Below, piece after piece: positions 42,063 through 50,340 of a stretch of DNA of 64,000 bases. Each line of letters begins with the position of its first letter. The first letter of the stretch is position 1. The notes under the pieces are model-generated. The model was not told the DNA's origin. It saw only the letters and a program-made list of their open reading frames with translations, and searched no databases. This DNA comes from Streptomyces silvae (lineage in GTDB: Bacteria > Actinomycetota > Actinomycetes > Streptomycetales > Streptomycetaceae): the NCBI RefSeq assembly GCF_016745505.1, contig NZ_JAERUC010000176.1, positions 1-64,000 on the forward strand, written 5' to 3'. The position numbers and the translations under genes are program-made.

Positions 42063-43400
42063 ATGAGCAACAGCGATCAGCAGTATCCGTATCCGTACGA
42101 CCCGGGACACGGGCAGCGGTACCAGGGACAGCAGCCGTACGACCCGGAGTCCGGGCAGCCGGACCAGCAGCAGCCCGCTTACGGGCAGCCGGACCAGCAG
42201 GCCGCTTACGGGCAGCAGCAGCCCGCCTACGGGCAGCCGGACCAGCAGCAGGCGTACGGGCAGGGCCAGCAGCCGTCCTACGGGCAGGGCCAGCCTTCGT
42301 ACGGGCAGCAGTCCGGGCAGCCGGCCCAGCCCGTGCAGCCCGGGTACGGGCAGCAGCCTCCCGCGTACCCCGTGTACCCGGAGCAGGCCGTGCCCCAGGG
42401 GCAGGACTCCGCCCAGACGTGGCAGGGCCAGACCTGGGACACCCAGTACCAGCCGACGATCCAGCCGCAGCACCGCGCGGCACCCGCACCCGCCCCCGCC
42501 GCGCAGGGCGCCCCGGGTGCCTACCCGCTGCCGCCCGAGGCCCCCGCGGCCCCGGCGCCCGCCCCGACGGCCCCGGAGGCTCCTGCCGCCGCCGTGGCCG
42601 ACGGCTCCGGCTACAGCGCGCCCACCACGCTGGGCAACAGCCGGATCACCGATGCCCAGCGGGCCCGTGCCGAGGGGCGTTCGCCGATCATCGCGCCGGG
42701 GATGCAGCCGGCCGCGATCACGGCGGGCCTCGGTCTGCTCCTCGCTCTCGGCGCCGCGATCGGGTCGTACGCCCTGCTCGTACCCCTGGTGCTGCTCCAG
42801 GCCGTGACGGCCGCCGGATGGTTCCGGCTCAACGGCATGTGGCCGGCCAGGCAGGGCATCGCGCTCGCCTTCGCCGGCGGTGTGGTGGCCGACGCCGTGC
42901 TGCTCGCCGCGGGCCGGAGCAACGCCCCGGCGGCCATCCTGGGCACGCTCGGCGTCTGGGTCCTGCTCACCCTCGTCCTCCAGCTGCGCAGCCACGCCGG
43001 GGCCGACGAGCGGATGTACGGGCTGACGGCCACCGTGGCCTCGGCCGCGCTCGCCGTGCTGGCCGCCGGGCACCTGGCAGCCGTCCCGGACGCGGTGACG
43101 GTGGGCGGGATCGCGGTGGCCCTGGCCGTGCTCGTCAGGGCCCTGCCGCTGCCCGGCCCGGCCTCGGTCGTCGTGGCGCTGCTCGCCGGCGCGGGCGCGG
43201 GGCTGGCCGCCGGAGCGTTCACGGACTTCGGCGCGCAGGCCGCGTTGCTCGGGTTCGCGGCGGGCGGCTGCGCACTGATCGGCCTGCGGGTCGCGAGCTA
43301 CGACTACCCGTCCCGCTTCGTGCACATGACGGCAGGAGTGGCGCTTCCGCTCACGGCCGCCGCCCCCGCCGTCTACCTGATCGGCCGTGCGATCGCCTGA
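42063..43400 (+). CDS. Membrane protein with long Q/Y/P-rich N-terminal region
   Basis: 445 residues from the ATG at 42063, 10 bp after the MoaD/ThiS stop. Residues 1-~190 are low complexity, with many repeats of YGQ, QPDQQ and AYGQ, then an Ala/Pro stretch. From ~215 there are about nine hydrophobic helices with no catalytic motif I recognise. The composition resembles prion-like, phase-separating segments. Function unknown. Confidence 0.75.
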   Translation: MSNSDQQYPYPYDPGHGQRYQGQQPYDPESGQPDQQQPAYGQPDQQAAYGQQQPAYGQPDQQQAYGQGQQPSYGQGQPSYGQQSGQPAQPVQPGYGQQPPAYPVYPEQAVPQGQDSAQTWQGQTWDTQYQPTIQPQHRAAPAPAPAAQGAPGAYPLPPEAPAAPAPAPTAPEAPAAAVADGSGYSAPTTLGNSRITDAQRARAEGRSPIIAPGMQPAAITAGLGLLLALGAAIGSYALLVPLVLLQAVTAAGWFRLNGMWPARQGIALAFAGGVVADAVLLAAGRSNAPAAILGTLGVWVLLTLVLQLRSHAGADERMYGLTATVASAALAVLAAGHLAAVPDAVTVGGIAVALAVLVRALPLPGPASVVVALLAGAGAGLAAGAFTDFGAQAALLGFAAGGCALIGLRVASYDYPSRFVHMTAGVALPLTAAAPAVYLIGRAIA

Positions 43401-43565
43401 CGGTACGGGCGTATCCGACGTATCTGACGTTCCCTCACTCACACTCCCCGCGCCCGGGGAACCGGCCGGGCCTCCCGCTCGTCGATCACTCCGGGCGCGC
43501 CGCACCGCGGCAGTAGGCTCACGTGCACCAGGGGTCCGGCCGGTCCGAGTGGGGGAACAACAGGC

Positions 43566-44261
43566 ATGCGAGCACTGCGAATACTGCTGATCATCGCCGT
43601 GGTGCTGGGCGGCGTCTTCGTCGCCGTGGACCGCGCCGCCGTGTATTTCGCGGAGTCCGAGGCGGAGGGCCGGGTCACCTTCGGCGAGGCCGAGGCGGGA
43701 TCGACCGATGTCTCGATCAAGGGCTTCCCGTTCCTGACCCAGGTGACCGGCAGGGAGCTGGACCGCGTCGACGTCACGGTCAAGGACGTCCGCGCGGACG
43801 CCGCCGGGCGGACGGTGCGGATCAGCGAGATCCGGGCCCAGCTGCGTGAGGTGACGCTGGGCGCCGGCTACACCAGCGCGACGGCGTCCAGGGCCACCGG
43901 CACGGCCGTCATCTCGTACGCGGCGCTCACCGAGGCGGCCGACGAGGGCGTCACGGTCGCCTACGGCGGCGACGGCAAGGTCAAGGTCACCGGCTCGGTC
44001 CAGATCCCGCTGCTGGGCAAGACGCTCACGCGCAGCGTGCTCTCCACGGTCACCCTGGTCGACGGGGACACCGTCAAGGTGCACGCCGACGAGGTCCCGG
44101 GCGAGGGCATCCCCGGCCTGGAGGACCTGGTCAGGAAGAAGACCGACTTCGAGCGCGGGATCGGCGGGCTGCCCGAGGGCCTGGCGCTGGAGAAGATCGA
44201 GGTGGCGCCGGGCGGCCTGGAGATATCCATGTCCGGGGCCGACATCCACCTCGCGGGCTGA
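43566..44261 (+). CDS. DUF2993 (LmeA-like) exported lipid-binding protein
   Basis: 231 residues. One N-terminal signal or anchor helix (LRILLIIAVVLGGVFVAVD), then the DUF2993 pattern: DVSIKGFPFLTQVTGRELDRVDV, VTLGAGY and VKVTGSVQIPLLGKTL. Mycobacterial relatives bind phosphatidylinositol lipids; the role here is unknown. It is preceded by TAGGCT around 43515. Confidence 0.85.
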   Translation: MRALRILLIIAVVLGGVFVAVDRAAVYFAESEAEGRVTFGEAEAGSTDVSIKGFPFLTQVTGRELDRVDVTVKDVRADAAGRTVRISEIRAQLREVTLGAGYTSATASRATGTAVISYAALTEAADEGVTVAYGGDGKVKVTGSVQIPLLGKTLTRSVLSTVTLVDGDTVKVHADEVPGEGIPGLEDLVRKKTDFERGIGGLPEGLALEKIEVAPGGLEISMSGADIHLAG

Positions 44262-44546
44262 CGGCCGGACCGAAGACGCCGGCACGCCGGGCGAGCGGGC
44301 CGACGGCGGCCGGACCCGAGACGACCGGGCCGGCGACCCGGCGCGGGGGCCCGTGGATAACCCGCGGCGGGGCGGGGTAGGGGCACGGCGGAGACGGTCC
44401 GGACGGCCGATCCAGATAATGAGACGGCCGAGTCCGTTCCGCAGCCTTCCGTCGCCCGAAGGCCGCCCGATCCGGGGCCTACGGCACACTGGAAGCCGAA
44501 CCCGTCTCGTATCGCGGACGATCGTGTCTCATCATCCGACACGACG
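44262..44546. other. Gene-free GC-rich spacer
   Basis: No convincing ORF, ribosome site or strong dyad was seen between the DUF2993 stop and the promoter of the sulfurtransferase leader. It contains short G/C-rich quasi-repeats (CGGCCGGAC) only. Confidence 0.5.
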
Positions 44547-44576
44547 GTGACATCTCCGCCCGTACCTCCCTACGAT
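44547..44576 (+). promoter_or_regulatory. Promoter of the Cys-leader/sulfurtransferase transcript
   Basis: GTGACA (44547-44552) and TACGAT (44571-44576) are separated by 18 bp. Transcription starting 7-8 nt later would begin at the leader ATG (44584), so the leader peptide should be translated from a leaderless mRNA. Confidence 0.7.
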
Positions 44577-44583
44577 CGGACGC

Positions 44584-44664
44584 ATGAAGCGACAGGCGGA
44601 CCTCACGAAGCGGCGGGCAGTAGACCTGTGCCGCGTCGCCGCCATGCTCTGTCGCACCTTCTGA
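44584..44664 (+). CDS. Cysteine-containing leader peptide upstream of sulfurtransferase
   Basis: 26 residues, MKRQADLTKRRAVDL then CRVAAMLCRTF, with Cys at 16 and 23. Basic leader peptides of this form are common upstream of sulfur genes in Streptomyces and are annotated as putative leaders. They probably sense Cys-tRNA supply by ribosome stalling. 151 nt separate it from the sulfurtransferase start, with only short stems (GGCCC/GGGCC) visible, so the exact attenuation structure is unresolved. Confidence 0.78.
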   Translation: MKRQADLTKRRAVDLCRVAAMLCRTF

Positions 44665-44815
44665 GCGGGACCCTCTCCCGTTTCCCCCGGCCCTTCGACC
44701 ATGTCAGGGCCGAACCCGTGCCTTCCGTACGCGTTCCGCTCCCAGCACCTGCGCGTACACCTCGCACCCCGCACACCGCATCACCCCGCCGCAGACTGCC
44801 CCGGAGGAGAAACAC

Positions 44816-45655
44816 ATGAGCCGCGCAGACGTTCTGGTCGACGCCGACTGGGTCGAGGCCCACATCGACGACCCGCAGGTCGCCATCGTCGAGGTCGACG
44901 AGGACACCTCGGCGTACGAGAAGAACCACATCAAGAACGCGATCCGGATCGACTGGACCAAGGACCTCCAGGACCCGGTCCGCCGTGACTTCGTGGACCA
45001 GGCCGGCTTCGAGAAGCTCCTGTCCGAGAAGGGCATCGGCAACGACACGCTGGTCGTCCTCTACGGCGGCAACAACAACTGGTTCGCCTCGTACGCGTAC
45101 TGGTACTTCAAGCTGTACGGCCACGAGAACGTGAAGCTGCTCGACGGCGGCCGCAAGAAGTGGGAGCTCGACTCCCGCGACCTGACCGACGCCGTCCCGA
45201 CGCGCCCGGCCACCCAGTACAAGGCCAAGGCCCAGGACGAGTCGATCCGCGCCTACCGCGACGACGTTGTGAAGGCCATCGGCAGCCAGAACCTGGTCGA
45301 CGTGCGGTCGCCCGACGAGTTCAGCGGCAAGCTGCTCGCCCCGGCGCACCTCCCGCAGGAGCAGTCGCAGCGCCCCGGCCACGTGCCGAGCGCCCGCAAC
45401 ATCCCGTGGTCGAAGAACGCCAACGACGACGGCACCTTCAAGTCGGACGACGAGCTCAAGGCCCTCTACGAGGACGAGCAGGTCGACCTGGCCAAGGACA
45501 CCATCGCGTACTGCCGCATCGGTGAGCGCTCCGCGCTCACCTGGTTCGTGCTGCACGAGCTGCTCGGCCAGGAGAACGTCAAGAACTACGACGGTTCGTG
45601 GACCGAGTACGGCTCCCTCGTGGGCGTGCCGATCGAGCTCGGCGCCAACAAGTAA
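44816..45655 (+). CDS. Thiosulfate sulfurtransferase (rhodanese-type)
   Basis: 279 residues from the ATG at 44816 (GGAGGA upstream). Tandem rhodanese domains; the C-terminal active loop is AYCRIGERSALTWF with the persulfide-forming Cys, and the second domain has VDVRSPDEFSG. It transfers sulfane sulfur, usually from thiosulfate. It is followed by the DUF1416 gene at 48 bp, a conserved actinobacterial pair. The upstream leader suggests control by cysteine status. Confidence 0.92.
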   Translation: MSRADVLVDADWVEAHIDDPQVAIVEVDEDTSAYEKNHIKNAIRIDWTKDLQDPVRRDFVDQAGFEKLLSEKGIGNDTLVVLYGGNNNWFASYAYWYFKLYGHENVKLLDGGRKKWELDSRDLTDAVPTRPATQYKAKAQDESIRAYRDDVVKAIGSQNLVDVRSPDEFSGKLLAPAHLPQEQSQRPGHVPSARNIPWSKNANDDGTFKSDDELKALYEDEQVDLAKDTIAYCRIGERSALTWFVLHELLGQENVKNYDGSWTEYGSLVGVPIELGANK

Positions 45656-45703
45656 TTCCGCAGGACCTGATCCGCAGGACCCCGACCAGAAGGACAGAAC
45701 ACC

Positions 45704-45991
45704 ATGTGTGGAGCACAGGCCGGCGGCCCCGACGCTTCGACGATCAAGCCGGGCGAGACGACGATCCAGGGCAGCGTGACCCGCGACGGCGAGCCCGTCA
45801 CCGGCTACGTCCGTCTGCTGGACTCGACCGGTGAGTTCACCGCCGAGGTCCCGACCTCGGCGACCGGGCAGTTCCGCTTCTACGCGGCCGAGGGCACCTG
45901 GACGCTCCGCGCCCTGGTTCCGGGCGGCACCGCCGACCGCACGGTCGTGGCGCAGACCGGTGGTCTCGCCGAGGTCGCCATCGCCGTGTAG
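45704..45991 (+). CDS. DUF1416 protein
   Basis: 95 residues. Opens with MCGAQAGGPD and carries the DUF1416 beta-sandwich pattern (TIQGSVTRDGEPVTGYVRLLD, FYAAEGTWTLRALVPGG). It almost always follows the rhodanese-type sulfurtransferase in actinobacteria, and the N-terminal Cys may accept sulfur (inference). A terminator follows 22 bp later. Confidence 0.9.
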   Translation: MCGAQAGGPDASTIKPGETTIQGSVTRDGEPVTGYVRLLDSTGEFTAEVPTSATGQFRFYAAEGTWTLRALVPGGTADRTVVAQTGGLAEVAIAV

Positions 45992-46013
45992 TTCACGCGC
46001 ACATACGGCCGGA

Positions 46014-46061
46014 GGGCCGCACCCCAGGGGGTTGGACGCCACCTGAACAGGGGTGCGGCCC
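46014..46061 (+). terminator. Terminator after DUF1416 gene
   Basis: Perfect 12-bp arms (GGGCCGCACCCC and GGGGTGCGGCCC) enclose a 24-nt loop and are followed by TTCG. Confidence 0.72.
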
Positions 46062-46112
46062 TTCGTGCCGTTCCGCGTTCGCGTCCTCGCGCGAGAGCCC
46101 TACGCTGGAGTT

Positions 46113-46421
46113 ATGTACGAACGGCGCAGGCGCGTCTATTTCCTGATGATGGGCGGATGCCTCTTCCTCTTCGTCTCCGCCTGGGCCTTCGTGCGCCTGT
46201 GGTCCATCCCGGCGGCCGTCGCGATGTGCGTGGTCGCCATGGTCATCCCGCCCGTCGCCGCGATCGTCGCCAACCGCCGGGGACCTGAGGACCGTTGGTA
46301 CGACGACCCGTCCCGCGTCTCCCGGCCCCCTGGCCGTCCGTCGTCCCGCGAGAAGCGCACGGGCGACCCGCAGTCGGACGAGTGGTGGGACGAGCTGGAC
46401 GGCAGGGACAACCGCCGCTGA
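46113..46421 (+). CDS. DUF3099 membrane protein
   Basis: 102 residues. The ATG at 46113 lies 7 nt after TACGCT, so the message is probably leaderless; a longer in-frame start is not needed. RRRRVYFLMMGGCLFLF then two TM helices and a polar, W-W-containing tail match DUF3099. Function unknown. It is convergent with the DsrE-like gene. Confidence 0.85.
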   Translation: MYERRRRVYFLMMGGCLFLFVSAWAFVRLWSIPAAVAMCVVAMVIPPVAAIVANRRGPEDRWYDDPSRVSRPPGRPSSREKRTGDPQSDEWWDELDGRDNRR

Positions 46422-46442
46422 CCGGCGATCCGCCGGCCAGGA

Positions 46443-46805
46443 TCAGTAGACGAGGGCCTGTGCCCCGTCCGCCATGGCCTCCTGGACGAAGACCTGGGCG
46501 CCGGCGATCCGTACGCCCTCCAGCACGTCCGCCTCGGTGATGTCGCGCCGCGCCGCGCACTGGGTGCAGAGCGTGATCCCGCCGCCCGCCAGGATCGAGT
46601 CGATGAGGTCGGGCAGCGGTGCCGCGTGCGGCAGTTCGAACTCGGCGGCGCGTCCCGGCAGGGCGAACCAGGCGGACTCCCCGGTCAGCCACAGCGAGAC
46701 CTCGACCCCGCTGGCGACGGCCACGGCCGCCACGGTGAAGGCCTGCGAGCAGCGCTCGGGGGCGTCGGCTCCGGCGGTCACCTTGATCACGAGCTTCTTC
46801 GGCAT
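46443..46805 (-). CDS. DsrE-like sulfur-relay family protein
   Basis: 120 residues from the ATG at 46805. VIKVTAGADAPERCSQAFTVA opens the fold, and LCTQCAARRDI carries the Cys pair at the family's active position; A-Q-V-F-V-Q-E-A-M follows. DsrE proteins relay persulfide sulfur. Proximity to the rhodanese-type enzyme and the MoaD/ThiS protein suggests a local sulfur-handling group. Confidence 0.85.
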   Translation of the reverse strand: MPKKLVIKVTAGADAPERCSQAFTVAAVAVASGVEVSLWLTGESAWFALPGRAAEFELPHAAPLPDLIDSILAGGGITLCTQCAARRDITEADVLEGVRIAGAQVFVQEAMADGAQALVY

Positions 46806-46910
46806 GTACCGAACTGTAATCCTCGGCCGGGCAACCTCCCCTGTGACCTGTGGGTCAGTTGTGTGCGCGGGTAATGGAACCCGCGCCTCAGGTCTCTGGG
46901 GGGGACCCTT

Positions 46911-47708
46911 TTGGAACCGAACGACACGATGCCCGGCGCGCCCGTCGAACCGCCTGCCGAGGCACCCGTCCCCGGCCGCGCGCGTCCACGAGGCCGTACG
47001 GCCCTGCTGCTTGCCGCCGCCGCCCTGCTCGGCATCTCCGGCGGTACGGCGGTCGGCTACGGCATCCAGGCCGAGCGGCCTCCGACGCCGCTGCCCGCCC
47101 TGTCGCAGGCGGAGCTGGCGTATCCGGCGAAGGCGCTTCCCGCGGACAAGGTCCCCGCTCCGCTGCCCGCCTCGCAGGACCACCGGGTCCGGACGGACGG
47201 CGATCTGCGCAAGCTGATCATCGACCCCCCGGCGGGGTGGAGCGAGGACAAGGACGCGGACTGGCTCGACGACGGCTGGATGACCGTGGGGGGCCTCGCG
47301 CGCGGCTACGAGGACCAGGCCGGGATGTTCGAGTACTTCCTGGAGTCGGACATCCGCCGTATCGCGGGGGCCGCCTGGAAGAAGGGCGAGCACCGCGAGG
47401 CGACGATCACGCTCACCCAGTTCTCCTCGGGGCCGGGCGCGATGGCCGCCGATTACGCCGACGGCCAGCGCTCGTACATGGCCGACGACGCGTACGCGGG
47501 CAACGGCGGTGACCTGGTCGAAGGCAGTGGCGAGGGGCGCTACTACCTCTACGACGTCGATCGGGAGCCCGGCTACCTGCCCTCCTACCAGGCCAGGGCC
47601 GTCGTGCACCGGGGCGACATCATGATCGAGATCAATCTGTTCGACAGCCGGCCGATCAGCAAGAAGGACATCCGGACGTTGGCCGAGCGACAGCTGGAGC
47701 GCGTGTGA
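46911..47708 (+). CDS. Anchored exported protein, first of three coupled genes
   Basis: 265 residues from a TTG at 46911 (GGGGGG upstream); an ATG at 46929 is possible. Short Pro-rich cytoplasmic start, basic patch (RARPRGR), one TM helix, then an extracytoplasmic domain with DLRKLIIDPPAGW, GGLARGYEDQ and a late VVHRGDIMIEINLF strand. The DLRKL-x-x-x-P-x-G motif recurs in the next two genes. Its stop overlaps the next start by 4 bp. Confidence 0.72.
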   Translation: MEPNDTMPGAPVEPPAEAPVPGRARPRGRTALLLAAAALLGISGGTAVGYGIQAERPPTPLPALSQAELAYPAKALPADKVPAPLPASQDHRVRTDGDLRKLIIDPPAGWSEDKDADWLDDGWMTVGGLARGYEDQAGMFEYFLESDIRRIAGAAWKKGEHREATITLTQFSSGPGAMAADYADGQRSYMADDAYAGNGGDLVEGSGEGRYYLYDVDREPGYLPSYQARAVVHRGDIMIEINLFDSRPISKKDIRTLAERQLERV

Positions 47709-48547
47709 ACGACATGACCCCGCCCGAGCCCTCCGGCGTGGCACCGCTTCCCGGAGCCCCCGGCACCCCGGACGCCGACGGCTCCCCGGACGCGCCTCAG
47801 CGCGCCGGCACGGCGCGGCGGATGCTGCTCACGGCGCTTCCCTTCGTGCTGGTGCTCGGCGCCGTCGGCGGCGCCGCGACGTACACGAAGATCACGGTGG
47901 ACGGCGCGGACCGTAGCGTGGAGACCACCGCCTGGAAGGTGTCCGAGCGTGAGCCCGGCAAGGACCCCGCGGGGGACGCGAGCCGGGGCCGGTCGGACAC
48001 GGCGCTCAGCAAGCTGCTGCTGCCCGTGCCCGAGGGCTTCCGGCTGGGCCCGGACGACGGGGAGTACGGCAACGACGGCGAGGCGGACGGCGAGCGGGCC
48101 GGCGCCGCGATGAAGGAGTCCGGCCGGGGGCTCGCCGGCAAGGAGCGCCGGGAGTACGACAAGCGGATCGACAAGCTCCGGTTGCAGGGTCTGGCCGTCC
48201 GGTCGTACGTCTCCCAGGAGAACGACCTGGAGGTGCACGCCACGATCGTCCGGATGAAGGACAAGCAGGCCGTCCGGAACCTCTACACCTTCCGGACGGA
48301 GCTGTTCGACCTCGTCGGGATCTTCCGCGACGGCCCGAAGGTCAAGGGCCACACCCGCAAGGCGACCTGCTACCTGCAGCCGAAGGCCGGCGACAGCGAC
48401 ATCGAGGACATGATGTGCGCCGCCTACGACGGCGAGCTGAGCATCAGCTACCGGGCGACGGGCATCAAGCCCGTCGACAAGGCGGCCGTCGCCGAGCTGC
48501 TGAAGGACCAGCTGGACCACATCACGTCCCCGGGGGAGTACATATGA
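47705..48547 (+). CDS. Anchored exported protein, second of three coupled genes
   Basis: 280 residues from a GTG at 47705 (GTGA overlap). Same plan: Pro/Ala-rich cytoplasmic part, TM helix (MLLTALPFVLVLGAVGGAATY), and an outer domain with ALSKLLLPVPEGF, a long charged helix (LAGKERREYDKRIDKLRLQG) and two Cys (ATCYLQP, MMCAAYDG) that may pair. It ends inside the next start (ATGA). Confidence 0.72.
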   Translation: MNDMTPPEPSGVAPLPGAPGTPDADGSPDAPQRAGTARRMLLTALPFVLVLGAVGGAATYTKITVDGADRSVETTAWKVSEREPGKDPAGDASRGRSDTALSKLLLPVPEGFRLGPDDGEYGNDGEADGERAGAAMKESGRGLAGKERREYDKRIDKLRLQGLAVRSYVSQENDLEVHATIVRMKDKQAVRNLYTFRTELFDLVGIFRDGPKVKGHTRKATCYLQPKAGDSDIEDMMCAAYDGELSISYRATGIKPVDKAAVAELLKDQLDHITSPGEYI

Positions 48548-49425
48548 CCGAGCAGACGGCCGAGCAGTCGGCCGAACCGACGGAGGCGACCGCCCCCGCG
48601 CAGGCCGCTCTCCCCCTGGCCCCGCAGGACCCGCCCGCGCAGGACCCCGTGCCCGTCGCGCCCCGTCCGCCCCGCCCTGTCCTGCGGGCCGTGCTGCGGT
48701 GGACGGCCGCCGTGCTGGTCCTCGGCGGGCTCGGCGCGGGCACGGTCGCCGGGATCACGTCGATGAAACGCACCGACGTGCCGGGGCTCGCCACACGGGA
48801 CGACGGGCGCTGGGACTACCCGGCGCTCAGCCTGCCCGCCCTGCCCGCCGACGCGCCCCGCCCGTACAGCGACTCCAACACCGCCGAGGTCCACCACGCG
48901 GACCTGCGGCGCCTGCTGCTGCCCGCGCCCGCCGGGGCCACCGTGGACAAGAAGCTCGACGGCGGCTGGGTGGACATCGCCCGGTACGCCGCCGAGTACG
49001 GCAAGGACGACCGGGCCGCGCTCACCCAGCGGCTGAAGGACTCCGCGCTGCGGCACCTCACCGCCCGTGGCTGGACCATGCCGGACGGCACCTCGTCCCG
49101 GGTCTACCTGCTCCAGTTCAACTCGGTGGCGTACTCGACGGAGTTCCACGACCGGCTCTTCGAGGACGGCTCCCTGCCGCTGCCGCCCGCCGGGACGGAC
49201 GAGCCGGCCTTCGACGAGGACTGGGCCTCCGACGCCAGGGCGGAATTCACCACGGTGCGCGCGTACTCCGAGGCCGAGCCGTACGGCGCCGAGCAGGTGC
49301 GCCACGGGTACGTGCTGGCGGGCGACACCCTCGCCCTGGTCGTCCAGAGCCGCAAGGGGAAGGCGGGCACGGAAGCGGTTCCGTTCCACCAGACGCTGAT
49401 CCTCCAGGACCAGCTCCTGGGCTGA
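48544..49425 (+). CDS. Anchored exported protein, third of three coupled genes
   Basis: 293 residues from the ATG at 48544. A Glu/Ala/Pro-rich cytoplasmic part, TM helix (AAVLVLGGLGAGTVAGI), outer domain with DLRRLLLPAPAG, ARYAAEYGKDDRAALTQRLKDS and YVLAGDTLALVVQS. All three genes share this order and motif while diverging in sequence, so they likely form one surface complex. No database family is known to me. Confidence 0.72.
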   Translation: MTEQTAEQSAEPTEATAPAQAALPLAPQDPPAQDPVPVAPRPPRPVLRAVLRWTAAVLVLGGLGAGTVAGITSMKRTDVPGLATRDDGRWDYPALSLPALPADAPRPYSDSNTAEVHHADLRRLLLPAPAGATVDKKLDGGWVDIARYAAEYGKDDRAALTQRLKDSALRHLTARGWTMPDGTSSRVYLLQFNSVAYSTEFHDRLFEDGSLPLPPAGTDEPAFDEDWASDARAEFTTVRAYSEAEPYGAEQVRHGYVLAGDTLALVVQSRKGKAGTEAVPFHQTLILQDQLLG

Positions 49426-49533
49426 GCCGACCGCGCCCGGGGGAAACCCCGGGCCGCCGTGCCGGGCCCCCACCCATTAGGCTGGGGGCCCGGCCGCCTG
49501 CTGCCGTCATGTCGTTCGTTCCGAGGAGCTCCC

Positions 49534-49635
49534 GTGCTTGAGGCTTTCTTCTCCGCCCTGCTGGTCCTGGTCTGCGTCGGCGTGCTCGCCTTCGCCGCCG
49601 TGACCGTGAAGAAGCTGTACCAGGGCCAGCGCTGA
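49534..49635 (+). CDS. 33-residue single-pass membrane protein
   Basis: GTG at 49534 with GAGGAG 6 nt upstream. It encodes a short acidic start, one TM helix (FFSALLVLVCVGVLAFAAVTV) and a basic end (KKLYQGQR). The topology signal and ribosome site support a real gene, conserved in my recollection of Streptomyces genomes. It sits between the three-gene set and the nitrobindin-like gene. Confidence 0.68.
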   Translation: MLEAFFSALLVLVCVGVLAFAAVTVKKLYQGQR

Positions 49636-49684
49636 CCCTCGTCGAACACCTTCCGTACACCCTCACAGATCGTCTGAGCCGCTC

Positions 49685-50257
49685 ATGATCGAGATTCCGT
49701 CCGACCTTCACCCGGACCTCGTACCGCTGGCCTTCCTCCTCGGCAACTGGGCGGGTGCGGGCGTCTCCGACTTCCCCGGCGCCGAGAAGTGCAACTTCGG
49801 CCAGGAAGTGACCTTCAGGCACGACGGCCGCGACTTCATCGAGTACGTCTCGCACTCCTGGGTGCTGGACTCCGAGGGCAAGCAGGTCAAGCCGCTGGAG
49901 TCCGAGTCCGGCTACTGGCGCATCGACAAGGACCGCAAGGTCGAGGTCGTCATGGTCCGCGACCAGGGCATCGTCGAGGTCTGGTACGGCGAGCTGGCCA
50001 AGCAGAAGCCGCAGATCGACATCGCCACCGACGCGGTCGCCCGTACGGCCGCCTCCGGCCCGTACAGCGGCGGCAAGCGCCTCTACGGCTATGTGAACAG
50101 CGACCTGATGTGGGTCGGCGAGAAGGCCACCCCCGACGTGGAGCTGCGGCCGTACATGTCGGCGCACCTGAAGAAGGTCGTCACCCCGGAGGAGGTCGCC
50201 GAGATGGCGAAGAGCCTCGGGGACATGCCGGACGACGGCATCGCCTTCTTCAAGTAG
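49685..50257 (+). CDS. FABP-like / nitrobindin family heme-binding protein
   Basis: 190 residues. The GxWxGxG signature appears as LGNWAGAGV, the beta-barrel strand pattern follows, and a late His in YMSAHLKKVV fits the proximal heme ligand of nitrobindins. It probably binds heme and NO or peroxynitrite. It lies directly upstream of nur. Confidence 0.87.
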   Translation: MIEIPSDLHPDLVPLAFLLGNWAGAGVSDFPGAEKCNFGQEVTFRHDGRDFIEYVSHSWVLDSEGKQVKPLESESGYWRIDKDRKVEVVMVRDQGIVEVWYGELAKQKPQIDIATDAVARTAASGPYSGGKRLYGYVNSDLMWVGEKATPDVELRPYMSAHLKKVVTPEEVAEMAKSLGDMPDDGIAFFK

Positions 50258-50340
50258 TCCTCCACGGCCCTCCCGGGCTTCTCCGGGCCGGTTCACCCGG
50301 CCCCGGCGGACCGGTGCTCGCCCCGCCCTACACTGGGCGT

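Noticed and set aside
40671..44489. Very long open frame on the minus strand across the hydrolase, MoaD/ThiS, membrane and DUF2993 genes
   Set aside because: It is antisense to four well-supported genes, is Arg/Gly/Pro-rich with no domain, and is the expected shadow of high-GC third positions.
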